Position numbers and translations under genes: made by a program. A stretch of 25,072 nucleotides of DNA from Ferruginibacter sp. (GTDB lineage Bacteria > Bacteroidota > Bacteroidia > Chitinophagales > Chitinophagaceae). The stretch's first letter is position 1. Each line of letters starts with the position of its first letter. Below are positions 9,741 through 20,294 of the stretch, piece after piece. The stretch covers positions 1 to 25,072 of the forward strand of contig JANXTN010000090.1 of NCBI GenBank assembly GCA_025352435.1, written 5' to 3'. The notes under the pieces are model-generated. The model ran no database searches and had not been told where the DNA came from. It saw only the letters and a program-made list of their open reading frames with translations.

Positions 9741-11477
9741 TTATTTCAATCTTATTTCACTCACACTACAACCCTGTGGTACCATAGGGAAAACATTGTT
9801 TTCTTTTCCTACCATTACCTCTAACAGATAAGCACCGTCAAAATCCAACATTGCTTGGATTGTGTTTTTTAAATCTTTTCTTTCGCTTACTTTTTTTCCT
9901 TCCATGTTATAAGCTGCTGCTACTTTTACAAAATCGGGGCTCTTAATATTTGTGAATGAATAGCGTTTTTCCATAAACAATTCTTGCCACTGCCGCACCA
10001 TCCCGAGAAATTGGTTGTTAAGAATTATAATTTTTACATGAATATCACTTTGCATAATAGTGCCCAGTTCCTGAATGGTCATTTGTATGCCACCATCGCC
10101 AATAACCGCTACCACCGTGCTTTTTGGCACACCTACTTTTGCTCCAATAGCAGCTGGTAATGCAAATCCCATGGTGCCCAGGCCGCCACTTGTAATATTA
10201 CTTTTGCTTTTATTAAATTTTGCATAACGGCAAGTTACCATTTGGTGTTGCCCAACATCTGTTACAATTATTGCATTGCCTCCCGTTATTTCATTCAGTG
10301 TGTTTATAACTTCACCCATTGTCAATTCTTCACTAATAGGATTGAGTTCGGGAATAATGCATTGTTCTTCTTCCTGTTTTGTAAAAGCTGCAAATTGTTG
10401 TAACCATGCTGCATGGTTTCCTTTATTTACCAGCGCAGTTAAGAGCGGTAAAGTCTCTTTACAATCTCCCCAAATGGCCACACTTGTTTTTATATTTTTA
10501 TCAATTTCTGATGGATCAATATCTAAATGAATAACCTTAGCTTGTTTTGCATATTTATCCAACCGTCCGGTAACTCTATCGTCGAACCGCATACCTACTG
10601 CTATCAAAACATCGCATTCATTTGTTAAAACATTTGGACCGTAATTACCATGCATACCAAGCATTCCTACGCCAAGTTCATGGTCTGAAGGAATTGCACT
10701 GATGCCCATAATTGTCCAAGCTGCAGGTAGATTTCCTTTTTCTATGAATGCAATAAATTCTTTTTCTGCGTTTCCAAGAATCACCCCTTGTCCAAAAATT
10801 ACAAATGGTTTTTTTGCTTCGTTGATTAATTTTGCAGCAGCAATAATGTATTCGTTTCTAATAATTGGTTTTGGTCTGTAACTGCGAATGTGTGTGCATT
10901 TAATGTAACTATCATAATCGAAAACCTGAAGCTGTGCATTTTTTGTGATGTCTATTAACACAGGTCCGGGCCGGCCACTGCGGGCAATATAAAATGCTTT
11001 CGAAAGCACAGAAGGTATTTCTGCAGCATCTGTAATTTGATAATTCCATTTTGTAACAGGTGTAGTAATATTTATGATATCAGTTTCCTGAAAAGCATCT
11101 GTACCAAGCAAGTGCGCAAAAACCTGACCTGTTATACAAACAAGTGGCGTACTATCTATCATTGCATCTGCGAGGCCTGTCACTAAATTTGTAGCACCCG
11201 GCCCACTTGTAGCAAATACAATCCCCGTTTTTCCGGTTGCACGTGCAAAGCCCTGCGCAGCATGTATTGCACCTTGCTCATGACGTACAAGAATATGATT
11301 TATTTTATCTTCAAAATCATATAATGCATCATATATTGGCATGATAGCACCGCCCGGATATCCGAAAATAATATTGGCTTCCTCCGCCATTAATGCTTCT
11401 AAAACCGCAACAGAGCCGGACACCGAAACTGTTTTATTAATAAGCTCATGTTGTTTTCTATCAGCTATTAATTCCAT
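9741..11477 (-). CDS. ilvB: acetolactate synthase large (catalytic) subunit
   Basis: 578 residues, a normal length. It is a thiamine diphosphate enzyme that condenses pyruvate with pyruvate or 2-oxobutanoate, the first common step of valine, leucine and isoleucine synthesis. The catalytic glutamate is E67 in RHEQGA. The thiamine diphosphate motif starts with GDG at 460-462 and ends at NN 487-488. GYPGGAIMP (39-47) and the FAD-binding middle domain typical of acetohydroxyacid synthases are also present. It is separated from ilvD by 119 bases, one of the two larger gaps within the ilv part, and is followed by its regulatory subunit ilvN. Confidence 0.98.
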   Translation of the reverse strand: MELIADRKQHELINKTVSVSGSVAVLEALMAEEANIIFGYPGGAIMPIYDALYDFEDKINHILVRHEQGAIHAAQGFARATGKTGIVFATSGPGATNLVTGLADAMIDSTPLVCITGQVFAHLLGTDAFQETDIINITTPVTKWNYQITDAAEIPSVLSKAFYIARSGRPGPVLIDITKNAQLQVFDYDSYIKCTHIRSYRPKPIIRNEYIIAAAKLINEAKKPFVIFGQGVILGNAEKEFIAFIEKGNLPAAWTIMGISAIPSDHELGVGMLGMHGNYGPNVLTNECDVLIAVGMRFDDRVTGRLDKYAKQAKVIHLDIDPSEIDKNIKTSVAIWGDCKETLPLLTALVNKGNHAAWLQQFAAFTKQEEEQCIIPELNPISEELTMGEVINTLNEITGGNAIIVTDVGQHQMVTCRYAKFNKSKSNITSGGLGTMGFALPAAIGAKVGVPKSTVVAVIGDGGIQMTIQELGTIMQSDIHVKIIILNNQFLGMVRQWQELFMEKRYSFTNIKSPDFVKVAAAYNMEGKKVSERKDLKNTIQAMLDFDGAYLLEVMVGKENNVFPMVPQGCSVSEIRLK

Positions 11478-11596
11478 TATGAGTAGTTAAAATGTTACTG
11501 TAAAGATTTTTATGCAAAAACATCGCAATCATATTTAGGATTAAAAAGGATTGAATAGTTACCAACGATGCTACTCTAAATTTTTTATTACAATTT

Positions 11597-13276
11597 TTAT
11601 TCGTCAGTAACACATCCCTCAGATGCATCCTTTACACACATTGCATATTTGTACAACACTCCCCTGGTAACTTTTAATAAAGGTTGTTGCCATTTATGTC
11701 TGCGCTCGGCAATAATTTCATCACTTACTTTTAATGTGATGGCTTTTGAAGGCACATCAATTTCTATCACATCGTCATCTTCAATTAATGCTATAAGCCC
11801 ACCATTAAAAGCTTCAGGTGTTATATGTCCTACTACAAAGCCGTGACTACCTCCGCTAAATCTTCCATCAGTAATTAGCGCTACATCTTTCCCCAAACCT
11901 GCGCCTGAAATGGCTGATGTTGGTTTAAGCATTTCCGGCATCCCCGGCGCACCTCTTGGTCCTTCATATCTTATTACCACTACATCTCCTTTTTTTACCC
12001 TTCCCGATTCAATTCCTTTTACTAAATCCTTTTCTCCGTTAAACACTCTCGCAGGGCCTTCAAACCTTATTCCTTCTTTGCCACTTATTTTTGCTACGCT
12101 TCCCTTTTCTGCAAGATTTCCAAACAATATCTGTAAATGCCCTGTGGCTTTTATTGGAGTTTCTATGGGGTAAATAATCTTTTGGGTTTCAAAATTTATG
12201 GTTGAAATATTTTTCAAATTTTCAGCAACTGTGTTGCCGGTTACTGTTATACATTCGCCATGCAACATTCCTTCCTGTAGTAAATATTTCATTACAGCAG
12301 GTACACCGCCATGTGCATGTAATTCCTGCATCAGGTATTTTCCGCTTGGCTTAAAATCAGCAAGCACGGGTGTTTTATCGCTTATTCTCTGAAAGTCATC
12401 CTGTGTTATAACTACATCCACACTCTTTGCCATGGCTATTAAATGCAACACTGCATTTGTACTTCCGCCAAAAATCATAACGATAGTAATAGCATTTTCA
12501 AATGCTTTTTTCGTCATAATATCTTTTGGTTTGATATCTTTTTCTAATAATATTTTTATGGTTTTTCCTGCATCAAAACACTCATTTTTTTTATCTTGGC
12601 TGAGAGCAGGATTGCTAGATGAAAAGGGCAAACTCATTCCCATAGCTTCTATAGCACTAGCCATGGTATTTGCAGTATACATGCCGCCGCAAGCGCCGGC
12701 ACCAGGGCAACTGTGCTTTATGACCTCTTTAAAATCTTCGGGAGTAATTGCGCCTGCAAGTTTTTGGCCCAAAGCTTCAAAAGCAGAAATAATATTTAAA
12801 TCTTCGCCTTTATAATGCCCTGCCTCTATTGTTCCTCCATAAATCATTATTGATGGTCTGTTTAACCTGCCCATGGCCATGATAGATCCAGGCATATTTT
12901 TATCGCAACCGGGCAAGGCAATTAATCCATCATAATAAAAACCCCCACAAACCGCTTCTATACTGTCTGCAATTAAATCTCTACTTACAAGGCTGTAACG
13001 CATACCGTCTGTGCCGTTGCTTATGCCATCACTTATTCCAATTGTATTAAATATTAAACCGACCATGTCTTCGCTCCTTATACCTGCTTTCACAATTTTT
13101 GCTAAGTCATTCAAATGCATGTTACAGGTATTGCCATCGTAACCCATACTTGCAATTCCTATCTGCGGTTTTGCAAGATCCGCTTCTGTTAAGCCAATGC
13201 CATACAACATTGCCTGGGCAGCAGGTTGTGTTTCATCCTGCGTCAATGTTTTGCTGTATTTATTTAGCTCTATCAT
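11597..13276 (-). CDS. ilvD: dihydroxy-acid dehydratase
   Basis: 559 residues from the ATG at 13274-13276 ([10 protein letters not shown]). An upstream in-frame ATG at 13310-13312 would add 12 residues and overlap ilvE by 19 bases; the shorter start matches the family N-terminus and is preferred. It dehydrates the dihydroxy acids to the 2-oxo acids, using an iron-sulfur cluster and Mg2+. Cluster cysteines in the chosen numbering: C51 (GNTCNMH), C124 ([10 protein letters not shown]) and C196 ([11 protein letters not shown]). It starts 17 bases after ilvE and is followed by a 119-base gap before ilvB. Confidence 0.97.
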   Translation of the reverse strand: MIELNKYSKTLTQDETQPAAQAMLYGIGLTEADLAKPQIGIASMGYDGNTCNMHLNDLAKIVKAGIRSEDMVGLIFNTIGISDGISNGTDGMRYSLVSRDLIADSIEAVCGGFYYDGLIALPGCDKNMPGSIMAMGRLNRPSIMIYGGTIEAGHYKGEDLNIISAFEALGQKLAGAITPEDFKEVIKHSCPGAGACGGMYTANTMASAIEAMGMSLPFSSSNPALSQDKKNECFDAGKTIKILLEKDIKPKDIMTKKAFENAITIVMIFGGSTNAVLHLIAMAKSVDVVITQDDFQRISDKTPVLADFKPSGKYLMQELHAHGGVPAVMKYLLQEGMLHGECITVTGNTVAENLKNISTINFETQKIIYPIETPIKATGHLQILFGNLAEKGSVAKISGKEGIRFEGPARVFNGEKDLVKGIESGRVKKGDVVVIRYEGPRGAPGMPEMLKPTSAISGAGLGKDVALITDGRFSGGSHGFVVGHITPEAFNGGLIALIEDDDVIEIDVPSKAITLKVSDEIIAERRHKWQQPLLKVTRGVLYKYAMCVKDASEGCVTDE

Positions 13277-13293
13277 TTTAATTTTTGTAAGTA

Positions 13294-14193
13294 TTATACT
13301 TGCACCAAACATTTTTTGTTTAATACTTCTATTTCCAACACACGGTTTTTGTAAGCCGTCTGAATTTTTTTACTAACTGAATTATTAAATGGAATTTTAA
13401 ATTCATTTCCATCCAGACTTTCCCAACCAATTATTTCTGCAGCTGTACCGCAATAGAACACTGTATCTGCTGCTCTAAGTTCTTCAAGCGTAACTTGTTT
13501 TTCCGTTACTTCTATCCCTATCTCATCGCATATTTCTATAACCGTTGCTCTTGTAATTCCTGTAAGAATATTTCCCGGTGCAGGCGTAAATAATTCTCCA
13601 TCTTTTTCATAAAAAATATTTGCACCCGGGCCTTCGGCTACAAATCCATTTACATCTGTTAGCAAAGCTTCGTCATAGCCATTATCTTTAGCTTCCTGGC
13701 AAGCCATAATAGAGTTTACATAATGCCCACTTATTTTAGCATGAATTTTAAAACCTTTAGGGTTGGGTCTCTGAAAAGTTGAAAGACCGACCTTCAGTAG
13801 ACTGTCACCTAAATACGCTCCCCACTGCCATGCGGCCAAGAGAATATGAGATGTAGTTGCTTTTTGCAAACTCATATTTGGGGGACAAAAAACCAATGGG
13901 CGGATGTATGCATTTTCCAGATTATTTTTTTCTAAAAGTTGGTAAGTTGCTTTTATTAATTCCTCATTGGTCCACCGGTAAGGTATTCCTACTGCTTCGC
14001 AGGATGTTCTTAGTCGATCAAAATGTACATCCTGTTTAAAAACTTTAGTACCCTTCGCAGTTTTATATGATCGCATTCCTTCAAAAGCAGAATAACCATA
14101 GTGAAGACTTTGGCTATATAAATTCATTTTGGAATCTGCAGCTTTTACAAAATCTCCATCTAAATAAATAATGGTTTCTTCGTTGTAATACAT
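13294..14193 (-). CDS. ilvE: branched-chain amino acid aminotransferase
   Basis: 299 residues, a fold type IV PLP aminotransferase. It makes the final transfer of an amino group from glutamate to the oxo acids of leucine, isoleucine and valine. The Schiff-base lysine is K153 in [19 protein letters not shown] (184-194) and the phosphate-binding segment [10 protein letters not shown] are characteristic. FEGMRSY near the N-terminus fits the IlvE class rather than D-amino acid transaminase. It lies 24 bases after leuB. The glutamate it consumes could be regenerated by GltBD encoded at the end of the same run. Confidence 0.96.
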   Translation of the reverse strand: MYYNEETIIYLDGDFVKAADSKMNLYSQSLHYGYSAFEGMRSYKTAKGTKVFKQDVHFDRLRTSCEAVGIPYRWTNEELIKATYQLLEKNNLENAYIRPLVFCPPNMSLQKATTSHILLAAWQWGAYLGDSLLKVGLSTFQRPNPKGFKIHAKISGHYVNSIMACQEAKDNGYDEALLTDVNGFVAEGPGANIFYEKDGELFTPAPGNILTGITRATVIEICDEIGIEVTEKQVTLEELRAADTVFYCGTAAEIIGWESLDGNEFKIPFNNSVSKKIQTAYKNRVLEIEVLNKKCLVQV

Positions 14194-14217
14194 ATTTCTA
14201 TCCTTGTTTTTCTATTT

Positions 14218-15387
14218 TTAAATAACCGTCGATTTTCTCAGCGCAATATTTTCCTCGTTCATGCCTTCATTTATATTTTTATTGATATAGTCTACAATAA
14301 ATCCGCCCACTGTAGAAGTGAAATAAAAATCGATGGGTTCAATATCTTTTGTTACAATTTTATTATTTAAAGTCCATGCCACTGCGGCTCTTACCAATGC
14401 TGCTTCTTCAGCCATTCCAAGATGATCGAGTAACATGGCAGCAGATAAGATTGAGCCTATAGGATTGGCAATATCTTTTCCTGCTGCTTGAGGATAAGAG
14501 CCATGTATAGGTTCAAACAAAGCGGTTTTAGAACCAATTGAAGATGATGGTAACAAGCCTATAGAACCGCTTATGACACTTGCTTCATCACTTAAAATAT
14601 CGCCAAACATATTTTCTGTAAGTATCACATCAAATTGTTTTGGATTAAGAATTATTTGCATGGCAGCATTGTCCACAAATAAAAAATCTACTGTTACATC
14701 AGAGTATGCGGTCGCAATTTCCTGAACCACTTTTCTCCACAAACGGGAGGTTTCCAAAACATTTGCTTTATCTACCAACGTAAGTTTCTTTCTTCTTTGA
14801 TGTGCTACTTTAAATGCAAGATGTGCAATGCGTTCTATTTCTTCTTTTGAGTATTTGCATTCATCTGAGGCTATCGTGCCTTCTTCATTTGTTTCTTTTT
14901 TACCAAAATAAATGCCGCCGGTAAGTTCTCTGTAAATCACAAAATCCACTCCCTCAATAATGTGTGGTTTTAGTGGCGACAATGTATGCAGAGAAGGATA
15001 TGAGGTAACAGGACGAATATTTGCATACAACTGCAATTTCTTTCTTAAAGCAAGCAAACCCTGTTCAGGTCTTACTTTGGCTGTGGGGTCGTTATCATAT
15101 TTTGGATGGCCAATAGCTCCTAATAAAATGGCATCGCTTTTTAAACAAACGTCAATTGTTGCCTGTGGAAGAGGCTCTTCTGTTTTGTCGATGGCATCTG
15201 CACCAATGAGTGCTTCGGTAAAAATAAATTCCTTCTTAAATTGTTCACCAATAGCCTGCAGTACTTTGATTGACTGCGTTGTTACTTCAGGGCCAATTCC
15301 ATCGCCCTTTAAAACAGCAATCTTAAATACGTTTTCTTTTGCTGTTAATAAAAGGTCACTCTCAATATTATTTATTGGTTGCTCCAT
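14218..15387 (-). CDS. leuB: 3-isopropylmalate dehydrogenase
   Basis: 389 residues. It oxidises and decarboxylates 3-isopropylmalate with NAD+ in leucine synthesis. Motifs: GDGIGPE at 28-34, LRKKLQLYANIRP at 114-126, RELTGGIYFG at 153-162, VDKANV at 205-210, D239, and NMFGDILSDEAS at 259-270. The NAD-binding loop reads HGSYPQAAGKDIANP. The family normally begins only a few residues before the GDGIGPE strand, so about 20 extra residues precede it here. No other in-frame ATG exists, and the start lies 7 bases after leuD, which supports it. A short C-terminal tail also extends beyond the usual end. Confidence 0.96.
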   Translation of the reverse strand: MEQPINNIESDLLLTAKENVFKIAVLKGDGIGPEVTTQSIKVLQAIGEQFKKEFIFTEALIGADAIDKTEEPLPQATIDVCLKSDAILLGAIGHPKYDNDPTAKVRPEQGLLALRKKLQLYANIRPVTSYPSLHTLSPLKPHIIEGVDFVIYRELTGGIYFGKKETNEEGTIASDECKYSKEEIERIAHLAFKVAHQRRKKLTLVDKANVLETSRLWRKVVQEIATAYSDVTVDFLFVDNAAMQIILNPKQFDVILTENMFGDILSDEASVISGSIGLLPSSSIGSKTALFEPIHGSYPQAAGKDIANPIGSILSAAMLLDHLGMAEEAALVRAAVAWTLNNKIVTKDIEPIDFYFTSTVGGFIVDYINKNINEGMNEENIALRKSTVI

Positions 15388-15394
15388 GTAAAAT

Positions 15395-15982
15395 TTATTT
15401 TGTTGATTTTTGCTCGTACTGCTCTATTTCAGTTTTTATACTTAACAAATAATCTATGTCATCATAGCCATTTAATAAGCATTCTTTTTTATAACTGTTT
15501 ATTTCAAATGATTCAGTCTCTTTCGTTGTATCAATTGTAATCGTTTGCTTAGGCAGACTGATAGTTAACGTGGCCTCATTATTTTGTGCAAATATTTTTT
15601 CCAAAAAAGAATCTGTTACAATAACAGGTAAAACAGCATTATTTAAAGCATTGTTTTTAAAAATATCTGCAAAAAAGCTACTCACCACGGCAGTAAACCC
15701 ATAGTCTTTCAACGCCCATGCCGCATGCTCTCTAGACGAACCGCAACCAAAATTTTTTCCTGCAACCAATATTGAACCTTTGTACTGCGGTTGATTTAAA
15801 ATAAAATCTTTTTTAGGTTTTTCTTCATCATCATTTTCGTAACGCCAGTCTCTAAACAGATTTTTTCCAAATCCATCTCTTGTTGTGCTTTTTAAAAAGC
15901 GTGCAGGAATAATCTGATCTGTATCCACATTATCCATTTTTAACGGCACAAAAAAATCCTCTATAATTTCTAATGGTTTCAT
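15395..15982 (-). CDS. leuD: 3-isopropylmalate dehydratase small subunit
   Basis: 195 residues, a typical length. It is the swivelling subunit of isopropylmalate isomerase and partners LeuC to convert 2- to 3-isopropylmalate. The signature [11 protein letters not shown] is at 77-87, and the N-terminal [11 protein letters not shown] segment is well conserved. It lies 5 bases after leuC and 7 bases before leuB, so the leu genes are tightly packed and almost certainly cotranscribed. Confidence 0.97.
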   Translation of the reverse strand: MKPLEIIEDFFVPLKMDNVDTDQIIPARFLKSTTRDGFGKNLFRDWRYENDDEEKPKKDFILNQPQYKGSILVAGKNFGCGSSREHAAWALKDYGFTAVVSSFFADIFKNNALNNAVLPVIVTDSFLEKIFAQNNEATLTISLPKQTITIDTTKETESFEINSYKKECLLNGYDDIDYLLSIKTEIEQYEQKSTK

Positions 15983-15987
15983 TTTTT

Positions 15988-17388
15988 TTATTTAAGCAAA
16001 TCTCTTACATCAGTAATTTTACCCGTAATAGCTGCTGCTGCAGCCATTAACGGGCTTGCCAGTAATGTTCTTGCACCTGCACCTTGCCTTCCTTCAAAAT
16101 TTCTATTGCTAGTACTAATACAATATTTACCTGCGGGTATTTTGTCTTCATTCATGCCAAGGCATGCACTGCAACCTGGTTGGCGTAATTGAAAACCTGC
16201 AGCTTTAAATATTTTATCTATCCCTTCCTCCATTGCCTGGCGTTCAACCTGTTTGCTTCCTGGCACAATCCATACTTCTACATCTGCCGCTTTCTGTTTT
16301 CCTTTTACAAAATTTGCAACGAGCCTAAGGTCTTCTATGCGACTGTTGGTGCAGCTTCCAATAAAAACGTAATCTATTTTCTGTCCTTTTATTGCACAGC
16401 CTTCCTGTAATCCCATGTAGGTTAATGCTTTTTTAAAAGCAGGTTTCTCATTCACTGTAAAGGTGTTTTCAGCGGGAATAAAATCATTAATTCCTATGCC
16501 CATGCCTGGGTTGGTGCCATAAGTAATCATTGGTGATATGTCGGCAGCGTTAATATTTATTTCTTCATCAAACACTGCATCATCATCGCTGAATAATTTT
16601 TTCCATTCATTTAATGCATTTGTCCATGCATCATTTTTTGGCGCAAAAGGCTTTCCTTTTAAATAATTAAATGTCGTTTCATCGGGTGCAATCAAACCGC
16701 ACCTAGCACCCATTTCTATACTCATGTTGCACACAGTCATTCTCGCCTCCATCGATAAATTTCGGATGGTACTCCCTGCATATTCCACAGCAAAACCTGT
16801 AGCACCACTTGCTGATATTTTTGATAAAATATAGAGCACAATGTCTTTGGAAAAAACCCCTTTATTCAATTCGCCATTTACATTTATGCGCATTTGTTTT
16901 GGCTTTGTTTGCAACAAACATTGGGTAGCAAAAACCATTTCTACTTCGCTTGTACCAATACCGAATGCAATGCAGCCAAAAGCTCCGTGGGTGCTTGTAT
17001 GGCTATCTCCACATACTATGGTCATCCCCGGCTGTGTTATGCCGAGTTCAGGCCCAATCACATGCACAATTCCTTGGTACAGATGCCCTAAACCATACAA
17101 TTCAATATCATTTTCTGCACAATTATTTATCAGCGTCTCAACCTGTATTCTGCTTAAGTTTTCTTTGATTGGTAAATGTTGGTTAACGGTAGGAACATTG
17201 TGATCTGCAGTTGCAACAATTTGTTTTGGTCGAAAAATTTTTAGCCTTCTTTCTTTAATACCAGCAAATGCCTGTGGACTTGTTACTTCGTGTATTAAAT
17301 GTTTGTCAATGTATAACACCGATGGCCCATCGTTAATAGTTTTGACGATGTGCTTATTCCAGATTTTATCAAATAATGTTTGTCCCAT
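15988..17388 (-). CDS. leuC: 3-isopropylmalate dehydratase large subunit
   Basis: 466 residues, the standard bacterial size. It is an aconitase-family [4Fe-4S] enzyme acting with LeuD. Cluster cysteines are C346 (GSCTNSR), C406 and C409 ([11 protein letters not shown]). [13 protein letters not shown] at 126-138 is the conserved active-site segment. [10 protein letters not shown] near 427-436 confirms the LeuC rather than the aconitase branch. The start lies 3 bases after the leuA stop. Confidence 0.98.
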   Translation of the reverse strand: MGQTLFDKIWNKHIVKTINDGPSVLYIDKHLIHEVTSPQAFAGIKERRLKIFRPKQIVATADHNVPTVNQHLPIKENLSRIQVETLINNCAENDIELYGLGHLYQGIVHVIGPELGITQPGMTIVCGDSHTSTHGAFGCIAFGIGTSEVEMVFATQCLLQTKPKQMRINVNGELNKGVFSKDIVLYILSKISASGATGFAVEYAGSTIRNLSMEARMTVCNMSIEMGARCGLIAPDETTFNYLKGKPFAPKNDAWTNALNEWKKLFSDDDAVFDEEININAADISPMITYGTNPGMGIGINDFIPAENTFTVNEKPAFKKALTYMGLQEGCAIKGQKIDYVFIGSCTNSRIEDLRLVANFVKGKQKAADVEVWIVPGSKQVERQAMEEGIDKIFKAAGFQLRQPGCSACLGMNEDKIPAGKYCISTSNRNFEGRQGAGARTLLASPLMAAAAAITGKITDVRDLLK

Positions 17389-17391
17389 GTT

Positions 17392-18558
17392 TTATGTATA
17401 TGCTACCATTGTGTGTTGTTTCCCCATCGCATCTAAGTCTTCATCATTTACTTCCTTTTTATTATCAGCTACGTTTAAGAAAGTTTCATAAAGTCTGTCT
17501 ACGTCATTCCTGTTAAATTGAAAACCCAGTTTCTGAAAACGGAATGCCAGAGCACTTCTTCCGCTCCTTGCAGTAAGAACAATTTTTGAACTGTCCGCAC
17601 CTACCTCTAATGGATTAATAATTTCATACGTAAGCGCATCTTTCAAAAATCCATCTTGATGAATGCCGGAAGAATGAGAAAATGCATTACTGCCTACAAT
17701 AGCTTTGTTTGGTTGTACAGGCATGCGCATTACATCAGATACGACACGGCTTAAAGGATTTAGCTGAGTGCTGTCAATACCTGTATAAAAGCCCATTGTT
17801 TTGTGTTGTTTAATAATCATTGCTACTTCTTCCAATGAAGTGTTACCTGCTCTTTCACCAAGTCCGTTGATGGTACATTCAATTTGCCTTGCACCATTTA
17901 TTATTCCTGCTATAGAATTGGCTGTAGCCAAACCCAAGTCGTTATGGCAATGGCAGGATATTATTGCTTTGTCAATATTGGGAACATTGTTTGCGAGGTA
18001 AGCTATTTTTTCACCGTATTGGTGCGGTAAGCAATAGCCTGTTGTATCAGGAATATTTACAGTGGTAGCTCCGGCTTTTATAACAGCCTCAATAATTCTA
18101 GCCAAATATTCATTGTCTGTACGACCTGCATCTTCAGCATAAAACTCCACATCATCCACAAAGTTTTTCGCCCATTTTACTGCTTGTACAGCCCTTGCTA
18201 AAATCTCCTTTTGCGTAGCGTTAAATTTAGCTTTTATATGAAGGTCAGATGTGCCGATGCCTGTATGTATTCGTGGGCGTTTGGCATATTTAAGCGCTTC
18301 AGCCGCTACTTCAATATCTTTTTGTACTGCTCTTGTAAGTCCGCAGACGATGGCGTCTTTAACGACCTTGCATATCTCATTAACAGAATGAAAATCTCCC
18401 GGAGATGAAATCGGGAAACCGGCCTCAATTATATCTACACCCAAGGCTTCTAATTGCAGCGCAAGGTCTACTTTTTCCGTGCTGTTTAATTTGCAGCCCG
18501 GAACTTGTTCGCCGTCTCTTAAAGTAGTATCAAAAATGAAAATTTTATTTTCTGCCAT
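17392..18558 (-). CDS. leuA: 2-isopropylmalate synthase, short form without regulatory domain
   Basis: 388 residues. It condenses acetyl-CoA with 2-oxoisovalerate, the first step specific to leucine. The DRE-TIM barrel carries DTTLRDGEQ at 10-18, the metal-binding HCHND at 203-207 and [13 protein letters not shown] at 232-244. The linker subdomain with [15 protein letters not shown] follows, and the protein ends about 100 residues later. The C-terminal leucine-binding domain of the approximately 500-520-residue enzymes is absent, so classical leucine feedback is not expected. Homocitrate or citramalate synthase activity cannot be excluded from sequence alone, but the leuACDB context argues for LeuA. 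It is the first gene of the minus-strand run. Confidence 0.94.
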   Translation of the reverse strand: MAENKIFIFDTTLRDGEQVPGCKLNSTEKVDLALQLEALGVDIIEAGFPISSPGDFHSVNEICKVVKDAIVCGLTRAVQKDIEVAAEALKYAKRPRIHTGIGTSDLHIKAKFNATQKEILARAVQAVKWAKNFVDDVEFYAEDAGRTDNEYLARIIEAVIKAGATTVNIPDTTGYCLPHQYGEKIAYLANNVPNIDKAIISCHCHNDLGLATANSIAGIINGARQIECTINGLGERAGNTSLEEVAMIIKQHKTMGFYTGIDSTQLNPLSRVVSDVMRMPVQPNKAIVGSNAFSHSSGIHQDGFLKDALTYEIINPLEVGADSSKIVLTARSGRSALAFRFQKLGFQFNRNDVDRLYETFLNVADNKKEVNDEDLDAMGKQHTMVAYT

Positions 18559-18563
18559 AGTAT

Positions 18564-18611
18564 TTAGTTATTGGAGGCGTTGATGAACAGACACTTTCGT
18601 AATTTTGACAT
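18564..18611 (-). CDS. possible 15-codon upstream ORF before leuA
   Basis: On the minus strand an ATG at 18609-18611 opens [15 protein letters not shown], with a TAA stop ending 5 bases before the leuA ATG. The position suits translational coupling or a leader peptide, but it has only two leucines and one isoleucine, no run of regulatory codons and no ribosome binding site. It could easily be chance. Confidence 0.2.
   Translation of the reverse strand: MSKLRKCLFINASNN
18580..18607 (+). promoter_or_regulatory. candidate Bacteroidota-type promoter for the helical protein gene
   Basis: TAATTTTG at 18600-18607 fits the TAnnTTTG -7 box, with TTG at 18580-18582, 17 bases upstream, as a possible -33 element. 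It would leave a leader of about 120 bases. The region also has to hold the leuA promoter on the other strand, for which no clear match was found. Confidence 0.35.
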
Positions 18612-18695
18612 ATTCTAAAACTACTCTGCTAATAATCTAGAATAAAATCTTAATTGAAATAAACTACGATGTTTAAAAAGCCGCTTTAGGCTGTC

Positions 18696-18717
18696 AAACC
18701 CTGTTTACATGGGGTTT
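18696..18717. repeat. inverted repeat in the divergent leuA / helical-protein region
   Basis: AAACCC at 18696-18701 is matched by GGGTTT at 18712-18717 around a 10-base loop. Next to it, AGCC at 18679-18682 pairs with GGCT at 18689-18692; read on the minus strand this short stem is followed by five Ts. Together they could be an operator or a leader structure of leuA. The stems are short. Confidence 0.35.
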
Positions 18718-18735
18718 TGCAAAAAATATTTTACG

Positions 18736-20292
18736 ATGTCAAACAGTAATAATGATTCACTTTTTTTATTGGTAAAATCACTCACTTCTGCAGAAAAGCG
18801 GCATTTTAAATTGTATACGCTGCGCAACCAATCAAATACAGAGGCGAAATTTGTTCAACTATTCACTGCATTGGACGCAGCAAAAGAATACGATGAAGAA
18901 GTTTTTTTGAAAAAAATATCTGTCATAAGTCGTCAGCAATTACCGAATATTAAGGCACACCTTTACGGAGTATTGCTTGTTGCTCTGCGACTATTGCATG
19001 GAGAAAAAAATACAGAAATACAGATAAGAGAACAGATTGATTTTGCAAGAATACTTTATAACAGAGGCTTAATATTTCAGGCATTAAAAATTTTGGATAA
19101 AGTAAAAGTTGTTGCAAAGGCAAACAGTCATTTTATTCTTACGCAGGAAATTCTTCAATTTGAAAAAGATATTGAATCGAGGCATATTACCCGAAGCTTG
19201 AAAGGCAGGGCGGGTATGCTTATAAGCGAAACTGATTTTGTTTTAAAACAGATAAATGAAGTAACTCATTTATCAAATATTGCTTTAGGTATGTATGAAC
19301 TCTATCTCGAAAACGGACACGTTAAAGATGAAAAACAAAGTAAAGAGATTGAGCAAATCTTCAAAAAAAATATTAAAGATATAAACGAGAAGCAAATAAG
19401 TTTCTTTGGAAAAGCATATCTACACCAGAGTTATTGCTGGTACTATATTATACAGCTGGATTTAAGCAGATATTATTGGCACGCTCAAAAATGGGTTAAA
19501 CTTTTTGAAGATTTTTCCGAGGCCAAAAAAGATGATCCTTTTCTTTACATAAAAGCCATGCATAATTTACTTAATGCACTTTTTATAACAGGAAATCATA
19601 AAAAGATGAGTAAAGAGTTAGTAGTGTTTGAGGAGTTTTTTACTTCTGCAGGTACGTTTAATCAAAACTTGGAAATTCAAACTTTTGTTTATTTATACAC
19701 TGCTAAGATAAATATGTATTTCTTAGAAGGAACCTTTACTGAAGGTCTTTTGCTTGTTCCAATAATTGATAAAAAATTAAAAGAATATGCTCAATATATA
19801 GATATGCATAGGGTACTAGTTTTTTATTACAAGCTAGCAAGTTTGTATTTTGGATCAGGTAAAAATGAGGAAGCAATTTTTTACTTAAATAAAATAATAA
19901 ATTTGAAAGTAGGGCAGCTTAGAACAGATATTCAATGCTTTGCTCGTTTGCTTCATTTAATAGCACATTATGAATTGGGTAATATGGATCTCGTAGAGTA
20001 CTTAATTAAATCTGTTTATAGGTTTTTATCAAAAATGGAAAACCTGGATGCAGTGCTTTTAGAAATATTTTTATTTTTAAGAAAATCATTATCCTCCCGT
20101 CCCCAAGATTTAAAAAAGGCATTTATTGTTTTGAGAGAAAATTTACAAAAAACAACAAATGATAAATATAACCGTCGATCTTTCCAATATCTTGATATTT
20201 TAAGTTGGCTTCAAAGCAAGATAGATAATGAGCCGGTTCAGAATGTTATCAGAAGAAAATTTTTAAATAGTCAAAATAGAGGTGCTAATTAG
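18736..20292 (+). CDS. conserved helical protein of unknown function, TPR-like
   Basis: 518 residues from the ATG at 18736. An ATG at 18709 would add 9 residues (MGFCKKYFT), but it lies inside an inverted repeat, and MSNSNNDSLF looks like the true N-terminus. I do not know its function. The N-terminal segment LVKSLTSAEKRHFKLY, followed by a leucine-rich YDEEVFLKKI stretch, resembles a family I recall only from Bacteroidota. The rest is predicted all-helical; YYKLASLYFGSGKNEEAIFYLNKI reads as a TPR hairpin, and similar helices occur through the middle. There is no signal peptide, membrane segment or catalytic motif, so a cytosolic scaffold or protein-binding role is the inference. It is divergent from leuA and precedes rplK, apparently as its own transcription unit. 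Confidence 0.85.
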   Translation: MSNSNNDSLFLLVKSLTSAEKRHFKLYTLRNQSNTEAKFVQLFTALDAAKEYDEEVFLKKISVISRQQLPNIKAHLYGVLLVALRLLHGEKNTEIQIREQIDFARILYNRGLIFQALKILDKVKVVAKANSHFILTQEILQFEKDIESRHITRSLKGRAGMLISETDFVLKQINEVTHLSNIALGMYELYLENGHVKDEKQSKEIEQIFKKNIKDINEKQISFFGKAYLHQSYCWYYIIQLDLSRYYWHAQKWVKLFEDFSEAKKDDPFLYIKAMHNLLNALFITGNHKKMSKELVVFEEFFTSAGTFNQNLEIQTFVYLYTAKINMYFLEGTFTEGLLLVPIIDKKLKEYAQYIDMHRVLVFYYKLASLYFGSGKNEEAIFYLNKIINLKVGQLRTDIQCFARLLHLIAHYELGNMDLVEYLIKSVYRFLSKMENLDAVLLEIFLFLRKSLSSRPQDLKKAFIVLRENLQKTTNDKYNRRSFQYLDILSWLQSKIDNEPVQNVIRRKFLNSQNRGAN

Positions 20293-20294
20293 CT

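Noticed and set aside
11478..11596. GAGTAG and CTACTC arms about 90 bases apart in the ilvD-ilvB gap
   Set aside because: Six-base arms at that distance in AT-rich DNA are expected by chance. No promoter box or terminator could be supported there.
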